Source: Hemicentrotus pulcherrimus
Taxonomy: Eukaryota > Echinodermata > Echinoidea > Camarodonta > Strongylocentrotidae
NCBI GenBank assembly: GCA_003118195.1
Contig: BEXV01001203.1
Coordinates: 49,547-71,723, forward strand
Length of the DNA stretch: 22,177 bases
Reading direction: 5' to 3'
How positions within the stretch are numbered: the first letter of the stretch is position 1; every line of letters begins with the position of its first letter. Position numbers and translations under genes: made by a program. Below the pieces are notes generated by a model. That model did no database searches, had not been told where the DNA came from, and saw only the letters and a list, made by a program, of their open reading frames with translations. This document shows, piece by piece, positions 9,077 through 20,276 of the stretch.

Positions 9077-12076
9077 TTCACTCCTCTCTCCGTACCCGCC
9101 CCCTCCCTTCGGGGGTATCCATTCTCTGCTCTCCAAAGACTATTGCTCCACCTCTCTTCCTTATTCTCAGTCACTGACACTCCCCGTCACCCTCATCTGA
9201 GTAACAGTAGGCATCACATTCAAGATAACAAACAAGATTGTTGTACTTTACGTCGTAGTTTAATTACCTCCCTATAGCTGCCTTCTCTTACAGTACTTAC
9301 TCATTAAGTTACAGATGTACAACTTAATAGCCTGCTTACTCATACGATGTAATGCTTACCTTAACATTAAAGCTGCAACCATTACAATCCTATGTGTGCT
9401 TGAATAACCTTAACCGTAGCCTTAGTAATACACTTATTACACGTAAGTCTCTCACATAATACTTAAATCCCTGGCATAATTTCTTAGAAATACATAAATA
9501 TCCTAGTTTACAAGTAATTACAGCTTAGATATCTTATATCTTATCAATACAAAAATTAATTACTGTGGCCCCTGTACAGCATTTTCCGTAGATGCATATA
9601 CAACAGAACATCAACATAACAATTTAGCATTACTTTTTTTTGTTAAAGAAAAGACACCAACACACATTTTTGCCACCTTCGCCATTTTGTAGCAGGCAAG
9701 AAAAGACTCAATCGTTGCAACAGTAAAAGACATTTCCTAGCCATACATACAGTAATACTATTGATGGAAAACCTTAGTGCATTGGAATCAAGTACATTTA
9801 AATGTCTGAAGGAAAGAGCGCTGCTTCGAAACATACTAATAATTCAATGTGGAAACACAATATTCTGAATAGGTTAAGGAGAGAAAATATTAAGAGCATG
9901 GAAGTCAATAGTGGGGTAGACAAAATTTTATAAAGAGAAGCTTATCAACGTATTGCAGAAACAAAGAGGGAAGTTACTTCCCTAAATTTTCCTCAAGGTT
10001 TAATCAACAAACAATAGCAGGGTTTCTGGTTGTATACGCAGAAACAACCTGTGAGACATACACTTACATCATTCAGATACATACAGACCCTTTAATTAAC
10101 ATGTGTACCTCAGAAGGCACATTATTTTAACCCTTTGCTTACGGGAACCTGGTGGTCCCTGTGTTAAGCTTATTGGACCTATACATTTCAGTAATCAACG
10201 GGTTAAAATTTGGAAGAACAAGATGAAATATTACCCATTTCTCAAAGAGCATGACTTTAAGATAGGACTGGGATTGGGGCAACAAAGATATTCTTACATT
10301 CGCAAAAAATGTGGCAATAAAATATTAATTGATGTTACATATGGTCCTAGCTGCTAGAAAGAAAACAAAAACAATACAAAGCTTAAATTAAAGTAAAGTA
10401 ATTAATGTAATCATGCAACCTGTTAAAAGAATCACTCTTCAAAAGAAATTGGCCTTTAGGACGATTTGCAGTAATGTTTGTATCCATCCTAGCTGCGCAG
10501 GGCAAGCTGGTTACGTAATCAATGAGCAAATTTCTGGTGTTGTGCATACCGGTAGTGAATACATGATCAGCTGGCCCTAAGCAGCTCATTTAACCATATA
10601 TATTTTTGGCAGATTACGGTGGGAAATAGAACAATGATGATAAACAGAGGAAGCTACACGTAAACGTAACATAGTAGTAACCAATCATTGTCACAAAACA
10701 GATCTAAAAATTGAGAGATCTGCAGAAATGGAAGAGAAATAGTCACAGATTGTGTAGGTAAAAGATAATTATAAAGAACAAAAACATTCGCAAGGTAAAT
10801 TAATTTGAAATTAAACATTCTGATATTGAAATAAACAAAATAATGCCACATCTCCACTCTGAATAGAAGAGTAAATTTAGCTTATGCGCTATAAAATTTC
10901 AGACACTTTCAGCCCAAATTTCATTTTCAAAATGTTACATGTGCAGCTAATATCTGTAAAGTTCATATTGTTTGTTTTTTATTGCATAATCTAACATGGC
11001 ATTCACTTGCCCCCACTGCATTTAACTATCGTTCTCCTATTTTCAGCAGGCGATGAGTTGTAAATCTATTGACAAAATTGCACACCTATTAACGAACCTG
11101 AAATGCACCCCATATCACTAAATACTGCACACATTATCTGAGCTGATGATTTTAATAAAATAGGAAAAGTCAGCAAACACAGCTGATTTAAGTTAATGGG
11201 TTGCCCAGTTATAGGATTGAACACACTTCATGTTCAAATCAATTCATACAGGAAATACCACAGGAAGAAATACTTGTTAATTATTTGCTACTAGTAACAG
11301 TATTCATAACTGGTAATTGACAGTCAGGTAACTGCATTTTTACCTGTGAAAAGTTATCCAGACCATTTCATTCATTTGATAGAAGAAAAGATTATTAAAT
11401 TCAACTAAATCCGTTTGCTGTGAAAAGGAGAGTGATCTTGAGCAAGCTTTCACATATTATTGTTGTTTTTGTATTTGTATATAGCGCATAATACATCAAC
11501 CTATGTCCCTGACTGCTTTCTGAGTGATTATACTAGCTTTATTACCCATTCATAGGTTAATTTCATTTGTCACAAAAAGCTTACCGGTACCAATAATATC
11601 ACAATTTTGTTAATTTTTAATTAAGATGCTGATGGGAAATATATGGTTAGAAAGTACAGAAAACCCAAAGTAATTATGCCCTATCCTTAAAAAAATATAA
11701 ATAATAATAATCATATTGTATTAACTAATCTTTTCATTTTTGGAGCACCTTACAACTGACAAGTGTTCCATACAATGCAATATACCAGTATTCATATCTA
11801 TGTATCAATACATCATTTAAATAATGCCTTAACATTGGTCATTTTATCCTGCTTCATACAGACTTTATCTTTGCATCCTCCAGTAAAATGGTTCTTTTTC
11901 AATACATATGTAACACAATAATAACAGACATTAAACAATGACATATCTCGCATGATCACCACTATCATATTGAATTCCAACGGAAAGACTGCATTCAAAC
12001 TCATCTGAAAGTCATAATAAAGGAATCATATTTGAAACAAAAGAAGTACCAAGGGCATAATGCATTACACCTGTTA

Positions 12077-12140
12077 AGAGCCAGAAGGGTGTTTACTCAT
12101 GTTAATTTGTTAACCACATAGTTAATGCCCTTCTGGCTTG
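12077..12140. repeat. Hairpin with 11-bp perfect stem
   Basis: AGCCAGAAGGG at 12079-12089 is exactly inverted as CCCTTCTGGCT at 12128-12138. Between them the sequence keeps partial inverted symmetry (gttTACTcatgtTAA against inverted cattAACTatgtggtTAA), so the whole block is an imperfect palindrome of about 60 bp. It may be a solo remnant of a hairpin transposon or, if transcribed within the 3' UTR of transportin, an RNA stem-loop. Confidence 0.65.
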
Positions 12141-12264
12141 GACAGACGAGTTGATCGCAAAGGAATTTCTTCTTTTTTTTTTGCAAGATAGTTCATAAAG
12201 AGCAGAGGCCAATCTGGGAAAGTAAGGGACAATGTTATTTAACCCTAACCTGCTTTAGTAACCA

Positions 12265-12391
12265 CCTGTCAACAAAGACCACTTTTTGTGTTTCACTTGA
12301 AAATGGTTTCTCAGTAAAACATGTTCTAAAGGAACCTGTCTACAAAGACCACTTTTTGTGTTTCCCTTAGGTGGTCCCTATAGACAGATTT
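12265..12391. repeat. Two direct copies and one inverted partial copy of a 30-bp motif
   Basis: A 30-bp word starting CCTGTCAACAAAGACCACTT occurs at 12265-12294 and again at 12335-12364 (CCTGTCTACAAAGACCACTT...), 70 bp apart with one mismatch. At 12369-12391 an inverted, diverged copy appears (on the other strand, AAATCTGTCTATAGGGACCACCT-like). This is a small repeat cluster. I have the impression that 'ggtggtctytatagacagg' words recur in several invertebrate genomes, but that is memory, not a search. Confidence 0.65.
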
Positions 12392-14218
12392 GATTGTTTA
12401 TCTTTTTATTTTAGCCCTGCCCCTTGAGTGCTTAGAGTTTCTGCATGTAGCAGGAAGGTCAATACTATTGAGGAACATGAAAAGAAACAAAATGGAAACT
12501 GAACATTGACTGCAGTATGGCTATTTCAAAAGCTGCTTCTTGTGCTGAGTGAAGTAAGCAAATATTCATTTGAAATCAAATAATCAAAAATTAAGAGATA
12601 TTTCAACCAAGTCTAGCAAGATGCATCTGGATATTCTTTTGAGAATTTACAACTTGTCATGACAAAGTGTCTGAACTCCATTGAAGAAAATAAATGAAAT
12701 CCACTTCCGGTATTCAGTGAGTTACTACTGCATGAAGTTGAAAATGAAGATATCCAGAGACACAGAATGAAACTTAACTCCCGTTCTATAGCAGATCAAA
12801 GGCTGTGAATTAAATGAATTCTACCGGTATTGATATTTGAAATTTCACTTGCATGCATTTTGAATCGTTTCATTTGTCCAAAACAATGTAATACAGGGTC
12901 ATATTTTTAAGATGTCCATACAACCCCGAATCTGCACTCTTTCCTCATGAACTATCTATCATTACATTCACATACAGGAGACCAAAAGAAATGATTCATA
13001 ACTTAAAAACATGGAAATTCCTATCTCTGAAATAAATAACGTTACCGAATGTATATAACTCGACTAGAAAATACTGTACAATTATGGCATACATCAAATA
13101 CACTTAGAAATACTGATAGCTTAAGTAATAAAACTTACTTACTCGTAAAAAATAAGGCTTATTACTAGCTCCCTATTACACACAAGAGAAAAATAATCCT
13201 GGGTGCCTTGCATCACAGAAAAAAATAAACCCTAGTTAACAAAAAAAAGAAATGAAAGATACGTTGTAAACTTTAAAGCTTCAGAGAATCAGACGGATGT
13301 CGTGAACAAATACACCATTACTGTGCCCCCATGGCTGCCCATCGTAACAAAATAATTGAATTTCAACTACAACTATGCAATATTAACAAAATCATTTTTT
13401 GATAGGAGAGAGCAGTTTGGGATTGCAAATAAAGTAGTTGTGGGTCACAAATCCATACCTTACCATCAATAAAATCTACCTTTAGCAAAACATGTCTCGG
13501 ACACTCTTTGCCATATTGCAGATTTCATTTTTAACAAATGAAATAAACCTGCACAATATACAGCTAATAGTTCATCACAGGACCGAAAAGTTTGAAGTTT
13601 GTCAGACTTTAGATTTGAGTGTACAGAATCCCTATTAAAAGGTTAATTCCTAATTCATGCAACAGACTACATATGATGAATATTCAAATATTAGTGATAA
13701 GCATTCAAACAAAAGAATTTGACAAATTCATCCCAGTGCTAGCTTACAACACAAATTTGTATAGCAGCAAACATTTCAGTTTTTGCTTTTACTATTGCAT
13801 GATACATACTAAATGTAATTCAATACAATTCTTATTTCTTAGAATTTTTCACAGATTTATGAAAAAGAATGTCACTGACAGTACCCCGAATTATCAAATG
13901 CAAAAACAAAAAAATTGAAGATTATTGCCGACATTCCGAGAACTCTAAAGAATCGAAAATCCATTACAAAAATTACAATTAAAAAAAAAAATCTTAAGCT
14001 GCAATTACATGGCAAATAGAGACCTGGCGATTAAAAAAAAAAATACATATAGAAAGCCCTGATACAACGACATGATATAACTCTTATTGTACTCTTATTT
14101 AAAAATACATAAATCCTAGCACCTTAAAATAAGATTCCTAAATAATTTCTTCAATCCTGATTCCACCAAGTACCCTGTGTAACCCCATACATATAAACAT
14201 GGACTCAACCACTCAGAG

Positions 14219-14716
14219 CCGCAACCCAAAGTCCCCTAGCCATAAAATCGTAATGTGATTATCAAGCTTCAGTGCTACGAAAGGCAGCACGAGATTCACA
14301 CTGATGGCTCAGTCTTGACCTCGGCCTCGGGATCTATTCCTGGTTTAGGTCTTAGTCCTGGAACCCCAACGTACGACTACCAAAGAGTGGCCTGGAAACA
14401 TGATTAATGTGAAAATTCTTTTTCTTCTCTTTTTTTTAATTTGAAGGGAGGGAGTTTCTGGTTGGGTTTTGAAAACAGTTGGTTAAAATGGAATTTGCTT
14501 TTGAAAAGACACCAAACGACCCAACACAGATTTGACATGGCTGTCGACCCACCGCGACGTTGTCAGCAGCAGATGGTAGTTTACATTAAACCTGAAGTAG
14601 TGTCGGTAGAATACCCTGCCTTTGACAAGGACAAAATAACATTCCAGATTACTCATGGCCCTATTCATACCCGGTATTAGATCGGAAAAAACCGAGCTGG
14701 GAACTTTGGGTTGCGG
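14219..14716. repeat. Inverted repeat pair bounding about 500 bp
   Basis: CCGCAACCCAAAGTCCCC at 14219-14236 is found inverted at 14699-14716 with 17 of 18 positions matching, giving a 498-bp segment with inverted ends. The interior is not obviously repetitive. It contains a plus-strand open frame of 79 codons (14441-14680) and a short minus-strand open frame ending at 14296, neither recognisable. It could be a non-autonomous transposon or long-range RNA pairing in a 3' UTR. No target-site duplication is evident. Confidence 0.5.
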
Positions 14717-16575
14717 TCTTCTTTGAGATAGTCCGAGAGACATACTATTTCTTAAGATCATTTTATTAATTACCATACACTTTAATACCGCAAGGAATCA
14801 ACAACATACTAGATATTCATACCCATAACATGTGCATCATGTCTAACAGTGGCATACTTGGTGCAGAGCAACTCTTCTCTTTTTCCGCCTTAACGCAGTA
14901 TTGATGGGAAAGGTCGTGGCATGAATATTATTACAGATGGTGTGACGGGGCTTGTGTGTCTGGGCGCTTACCAAAAAATAAAAGTGCAACTTTTGCCTTT
15001 GGATATAACAAATAGTGTGAATCAAATAGCCCTCACCATCATAAATATTCATCCTTCATTGTATCCTCTAACATAATTTTTGTTTAATTTATGGAATATG
15101 AAAGGTAAACTTATTCAAATTGCTGTTTTAAATAGACAGTCTGGGTAAGCGACCTCTCCAGACACAAGAGGAGTGGATGTAGAATGTCCTGATTATTCTC
15201 TTCTTTTTTTTTTTTAATTTGAGGATGGATAGATTGAATAACCATGATTTACAGAACCTTGTGAAGAAAAAGGGACTTCCCATACATACACATGAAACAG
15301 TAAAAGATAGGAAGATATAAATGAATCACATACACCGTTCCCTACATGAGACGATTATAGATAGGTTCCCCCTTCCGAGAGGAGTAAGAAAAGCCACCCT
15401 GAACCACCCATGAGACTGAAAAACAAGAAATAGCTGGATCCTTTAAAAGGTAGTTTGTGCATCATACTCCGCACAATACAATACTTTTTTTCAAGAGTTT
15501 CTGCAGTAGTAATGCACACTGTCACACGTTAAGTATGTATATTGCATGTGAATATTGCCCTTGCATTTTAAATATAACATCACAGTATTCATTACAGCCG
15601 ATGATTGACCGATGCAACATCGACCCAAAAAAGAAAATAATAAAATAAGCACCCAATTAATCTTATTCTTCTCAAGAATGTAACAGCTATGGTATCCTTA
15701 ACGATTACAAAATACGCACAATTTTTTGAATGTTTTCTTGAAATTTTTCCAAGACATTTGCAAGACACATGCATACGTGCATTCTAGTATTTCTTTGAAA
15801 GTTGCATACAATCATCAACATGCAATAAAGATCATTCATTCCCAACATCCACGGCATCCTCACACCACCCCACCATATATGAATACCTACAAACTTAATG
15901 CTTCATAGTTAAAAATGCAGCTATATTCGTAGTAGTTACAACAACATTACAAGAGGTATATCCTTAAAAGTCACTCATCATCAAATACTATTTTTGTGCT
16001 AACGAGTTGCCCTATCATTTCAAATGATAACATCTTTTTTTAATAAAAAATACATACATCCTTATCACCCTATGATCCTTAAATACACACTATACCTGGA
16101 ATACTTGAAGTACTTATACATCAGATACATCAGACTTTTTAGTCCAATTTTCTTAACAACTTGGACCCCCTCCTCAATAATAGGCATAATCATACTTTTT
16201 CATTCGATGAATGGTGGCACAACGCGCTCAGCACAGTTGTGGAGAAATGTAATCCTTTACACACATTTTTTATTTCTGTTTTTGCGATTATTGGTACAAA
16301 AGAAAGAAAAATCTGAAGCTGGAAAAGACCGTTCTTTATCCTCCCAGCTGCCTTGTCCAAAGGAATGACGAGCAACACACTTTCAACAATCTTACAAAAT
16401 ATCCTAAAATAATTTCATTCATCCTCTTTGGTCTTCTAAACACTAAAATAACTCTGAAATAAGCTTACAAGATATTCTTACCTTAAAAATTCTACGTTAA
16501 ATCTAAACAACAGCGATTTAGTTTACTTAACAATGCAACCAGCATGCTTCACATAAATACATAACCATACTTTTG

Positions 16576-16659
16576 AAAGAAAAGGGACATGCGTCCATCA
16601 TGCTCCTATCGCATACACACCTAAGGTTTAAGAGAAAAAGGACTCAAGTCCGTCATGCT
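16576..16659. repeat. Direct repeat of a 29-bp unit carrying a mini-hairpin
   Basis: Units at 16576-16604 and 16631-16659 match at 22 of 29 positions and both end TCATGCT. Each contains a short self-complementary core: GGAC-atgc-GTCC at 16585-16596 and GGACT-ca-AGTCC at 16640-16651. Most differences fall in the loop and loop-closing positions, while the stem is kept. Its role is unknown. Confidence 0.6.
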
Positions 16660-18619
16660 TGTTTCTGAGGGATGCGATCCAACATGCAGTAAACATCAGG
16701 CAACACTGTATCAAATGACAGGCAAACTAGAAACTAAGTACATCTTACGATAACTAGGAAATCCAGATGTGACTTAAGACATCCCAAAACGACCAACAGG
16801 CTGCACAGGAGCCAGATATATATGTATACGTAATTCTAAATTTAAAGTGCAAGACGGTTACTCGTAACCTATCACCATTTAATTTCCATGCTTTCGTGTA
16901 CAACTATATTGGGAATTTCACATGATTTGAACAATGCATAGTGCCTTCTCACTATCGATAAATCAAGCAGACTCAGCGTTTACACAGGCCAGATCATTCT
17001 AACTTATGGTGCTAGCAGAATTACTGGGTGCTTGCTAGCAGATTTATCATCAAGAGGCAGTGTATCATATAAATAACTGATCTTATCCGAAGCTCTACTT
17101 ACATAGTAAAATATCTCTGAAATCACTTTACAATCATCAACTTCTAGCTTGTATTTTTTCCAAGAAACTACATATTTTGCATTGATTTAACTCTCAGTGA
17201 CCATGCTAGATAATGCAAGATTATTGCTGTGTTACACTGAGCAAATGAGACAAATAAAAAGGAGGAAAACTATTAAAGAATTCCAGAGATTAAAGAAGAA
17301 ACTTGAGAGCTGTGAGAATATAATTATATACCATTTAAATATTCAATAAACAAGTGTACTGCTTGTTCTCAGTACCGCGAAATGAGAGCAAAAGAGGTTT
17401 CCTACTGAAGAATTAGTTTAAGAAACACAAGAAACTCTGTATACCCTTGCCAAACAGCATAAACTGCAGCCTGACATGTTTTGTGAGCATAGGCAGCTCG
17501 TACAGTACACTGGTTGTTCAATCATAACTTATAAAATCACAACTAATCTAATCCACAGGAAGATATGCTGTAACATCTCTCGATCAAGGTATAACGCGAT
17601 TCTACACAACACTGAGAATGTAAATGCAGTAGAATAAGCTACCAAATCACAGGCCACATATCCATAATAGTTATTCAAGCTACATGGTAAATGGTAGCAA
17701 AATGGGTCACATTCAATCTTTCTCCACACTGCATTCAAAACTAAAAGCTTAAGCCTTTAACTGGCAATATATTTTGGTGATATGCAATAAGGAACTCTCA
17801 TTAGATAGAGTGTATTAAATATGTTTTCACTGCAAGTGTACATGTTTGCAAATAAGTTTACCCAAGAGAATTTTTGCACCACCACAAGACCTCTAAAAAT
17901 ATCTAGTTTTTACGAGCCTTTCTGAATAGCTTACCGAAGGTGATGCCAACAATATGGACACTACACAGTATATAAATGTACACTAAGGCTGGTTTTATAT
18001 CAGTTAACTCCAACACACCATATACTATCTTAAACTCTACATTCAACAAATGGAGTGTTATCGTAATGGAAATAAATTTCATTCTAAAGCAAATGCTATA
18101 CAGTAATGTCTACAAGTTGTATTTTGAGAACTAATAGCCAATGAAACTACGAACACGTCCAATTAACCGAGTGCTAATTGCTTGCAGATATTATGACATC
18201 ACAATACGAATGGATATAATCCCTGAAGTATTAGTAACTTGATAAGATATATATAAACCTTACTGAAATATGATGCTCTACTGCCTAACGTAAGTGCTTA
18301 ATACTGCCAAAACAGTATACTTCTACGACGACACATACATGTTAAAACCTGTGATGGAAATGAAATAGAGAGATTACGTTTTCAATGATTACTGACCAAA
18401 CGCATGATGTGTTCTAAATAATTCATGCTTACTTATCTCAGCTCACTGCAAGAAATTTGTGATAGATAAATATATGTTTTTCTCATACGTACGCTTTATC
18501 TGTTGTATCACTGCATTACATGCTGATATATGCAATATAATCATTAAAATTTGCTTTAGACGACAGCATTGCTGATTATTCAACAGCTTAGAATAATCAC
18601 ACATTGTTGATGAATCTGA

Positions 18620-19087
18620 GAGAAAAATAATGATGGTGATCTCATAAATAGAAGAATAGCCGATCTGCTCACACATGGTGTCTTCCACTTGTTGGTGCGA
18701 TTCTCTCAGATGAAATCATACCCCATCTATCGTTCTTCTTCCCACCCTTGCTCCGAAGCTCTAACGAGTTGTCGAGAGCTGTCCTGCCCTACAGCCCGGG
18801 CGCAGCTTGCTCCCCCTGGCTTACCCTTCCCTACCAAGGCCCACATCGATCCTACCCCCATGCTGATGTGAGTTGCACCCCTCTGGCCCCTCCCTAACAG
18901 GTGGTGTTGGTCACCCCTCCTGAGCCCTGGTGCTGGTGGCCCTCCCTCGCTGCCTGGCCCCTCCCTCGCTGAATGGCCCCTCCCGCTACCCTCCAAGGAG
19001 TACGTTGACCTCCCTTGGCCTGTGGTGGTGGATTCCCATTATATAGCTCTGCAAAACAAAAACAGAAATTTCCAAACAATAAAGTAA
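18620..19087 (+). other. GC-rich island with long open frames on both strands (possible unrecognised exon)
   Basis: The plus strand reads open for 83 codons (18620-18868), meets one TGA (18869-18871), then continues in the same frame for 71 more codons to TAA (19085-19087). The first part includes SYPIYRSSSHPCSEAL and the second a proline-rich stretch ending KEYVDLPWPVVVDSHYIAL... An acceptor-like TTCTCTCAG precedes the ATG at 18710, and a consensus donor GTGAGT overlaps the TGA. The minus strand is also open for 103 codons (18730-19038, Gly/Arg-rich), with an acceptor-like run TTCTGTTTTTGTTTTGCAG ending at 19049. I recognise no domain on either strand. The openness partly reflects low AT content and the minisatellite, so coding status is unproven. 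Confidence 0.35.
18933..18990. repeat. Short minisatellite, three degenerate units of 17-21 bp
   Basis: Units built on TGGCCCCTCCCTCGCTG occur in tandem at about 18933-18953, 18954-18973 and 18974-18990, with a related 'ctggcccctccct' at about 18883. They give the surrounding GC island part of its open-frame character on both strands. Confidence 0.6.
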
Positions 19088-19446
19088 CTGCATTCACACG
19101 CCAATTAAATAATGACAAATCCAGTCTGGGCACAAAATTATAACTCTCTCCTTGTACCCCTTAGGCATGGTAAGTAACTGCCACACACTGTCTCTTGCAT
19201 TTTCAACCTCACAAAGTGAATGGTTACATAATTTTCTGTAAGATGGAGCATATTTCAAAAGCAACTTTCAGAATATATCCTCCTTGCTATCTAGAGCAAA
19301 TCCTGCATATGTGAAAGAGAGAGATAGGGTAAAAGAAAAATACAGGACGGAGAGACAGGACAGTAAAATAATGTAAGGGTATCAATATTTTCTTTAATTG
19401 CTATATTTTGTGCACTTCTATTAGAAAAGATAATAAATACATGTAA

Positions 19447-19740
19447 GGTGTCATGGTCAAGTGGATGGGTCACCAGACTATTGATCACAAGGTTTGCGGT
19501 TCGAGTCCCGACACGGCACTAATGTCCTTTGGCAAGAAGTTGATCTACATTTGCCACACTCAACCCAGGTGACTGAAATGGATGCCTGGCAGAAATTAAT
19601 TCATTCAAATGCTATAGCGTCGTAATGGCAGCCTTGCTAAAGCCAGGGTAATAATCGGGCAGCACCAGAAGCGTCACAACGTGGCTGACATGTGGGCTAT
19701 ATAAGAAGCCATTATTGTTATTATTATTATTATTATTATA
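19447..19740 (+). mobile_element. tRNA-derived SINE with ATT-repeat tail
   Basis: The plus strand opens with a tRNA-like head carrying both internal RNA polymerase III promoter boxes: an A box, TGGTCAAGTGG, at 19454-19464 and a perfect B box, GGTTCGAGTCC, at 19498-19508, 33 bases apart. A body of about 200 bp unrelated to tRNA follows, ending in an (ATT)n tail at 19711-19740. A tRNA head, unrelated body and short-repeat tail define a SINE mobilised in trans by a LINE. It lies 38 bp beyond the transportin-1 stop codon in antisense orientation, so it is either in the 3' UTR or just outside it. I could not find a clear target-site duplication. The body resembles SINEs I associate with sea urchins, but a repeat-library search is needed for a family name. 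Confidence 0.85.
19711..19740 (+). repeat. (ATT)n microsatellite, SINE tail
   Basis: Near-perfect ATT repeats interrupted once by ATTGTT. They form the 3' tail of the SINE and are probably length-variable between individuals. Confidence 0.9.
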
Positions 19741-19778
19741 ACTACACTGATTGACATGAGACGTACCATCTTTTGATG

Positions 19779-19886
19779 TTAAAGGTTGTACTGCATGGCT
19801 AGTCTCTGCCTGAGAGGAGGTGGGAATTGAGCCGAGAATGGCTGCCATTGCTCTTCACCAACCTGGTTCTTGAACCCATGTAAGAT
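19779..19886 (-). CDS. TNPO1: Transportin-1, last coding exon with stop codon
   Basis: After the acceptor GTTTTGTAG, the minus strand reads 35 codons in phase 0 (starting [14 protein letters not shown], ending RLAMQYNL) and then a TAA stop at 19779-19781. This is the final helix pair and tail of transportin-1, where the human protein reads [10 protein letters not shown] and ends with Tyr two residues from the C-terminus. Length equals the human tail; divergence rises toward the end, as expected for the least constrained part. The three exons together give 93 residues plus stop with no frameshift or in-frame stop, so this is an intact gene end rather than a processed pseudogene. The transcript must continue into the 3' UTR below 19779. 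A donor-like GTACGT lies 12 bases past the stop, so an intron in the 3' UTR is possible. Confidence 0.95.
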   Translation of the reverse strand: MLHGFKNQVGEEQWQPFSAQFPPPLRQRLAMQYNL

Positions 19887-20276
19887 CTACAAAACAAACA
19901 GAAAATAAATAATCACAGGTATGATGATTAGAAAAATCTCTATACGACAATGATCATAAACTACTTTTGAAACATCAACAAGAGGCAATTTCAATAGCCT
20001 TGTGCCTTTTTTCTTAAAAATTTAACATTTCATGTGTATATCCAGATGAAATTGTTTGGCAAGTCACAGGCATGCTGATTCAGTGGTATTCTCGTAATAA
20101 ACATGTTTCAATGGGATGTCAGTGAACTTGTACTTGTGATGGGTTCTTTAAATACTGACCTGTTTTAAATTTGGAAAAGCTTAACAACAGGGAATATTCT
20201 TACACAGAATAACCAATATCTTTAATGGGAGGACATATTCTTGTTGATCTTGTTTACATTTGAACACAATTCTTAC
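19887..20276 (-). other. TNPO1: Last transportin-1 coding intron (390 bp)
   Basis: The intron begins GTAAGA after the AAG of the penultimate exon and ends GTTTTGTAG before the last coding exon. It is AT-rich and I recognise no repeat or gene in it. Confidence 0.85.

Larger units (their letters stand above)
9200..18619 (-). other. Long AT-rich noncoding stretch downstream of transportin-1, possibly 3' UTR
   Basis: About 9.4 kb with no open frame above 99 codons and none recognisable. It carries the small hairpins and repeats described separately. It lies 3' of the transportin stop on the minus strand, so a long 3' UTR is possible; many animal TNPO1 mRNAs have long 3' UTRs. One AATAAA on the minus strand is seen at 16269-16274 and others occur further down, but none can be singled out. 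Alternatively it is intergenic. Confidence 0.4.

Noticed and set aside
8967..9200. Ser/Leu-rich open frames of 67 and 77 codons
   Set aside because: Direct translation of the TC microsatellite.
13619..13918. 99-codon plus-strand open frame
   Set aside because: AT-driven composition (Asn, Ile, Lys, Tyr, Phe rich), no motif, no splice or promoter context; looks like chance.
14441..14776. Overlapping 79-codon plus and 97-codon minus open frames
   Set aside because: Neither resembles a known protein; they overlap each other and the right inverted end of the 498-bp segment.
16024..16368. 114-codon plus-strand open frame with hydrophobic runs
   Set aside because: The longest frame in the AT-rich stretch, but it is antisense to the putative 3' UTR, low in complexity (Ile, Leu, Phe, Tyr), and has no recognisable family or good start context.
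19447..19519. A functional tRNA gene
   Set aside because: A and B boxes are good, but the anticodon arm and acceptor stem do not pair convincingly and an ATT-tailed body follows, so it is the head of a SINE.
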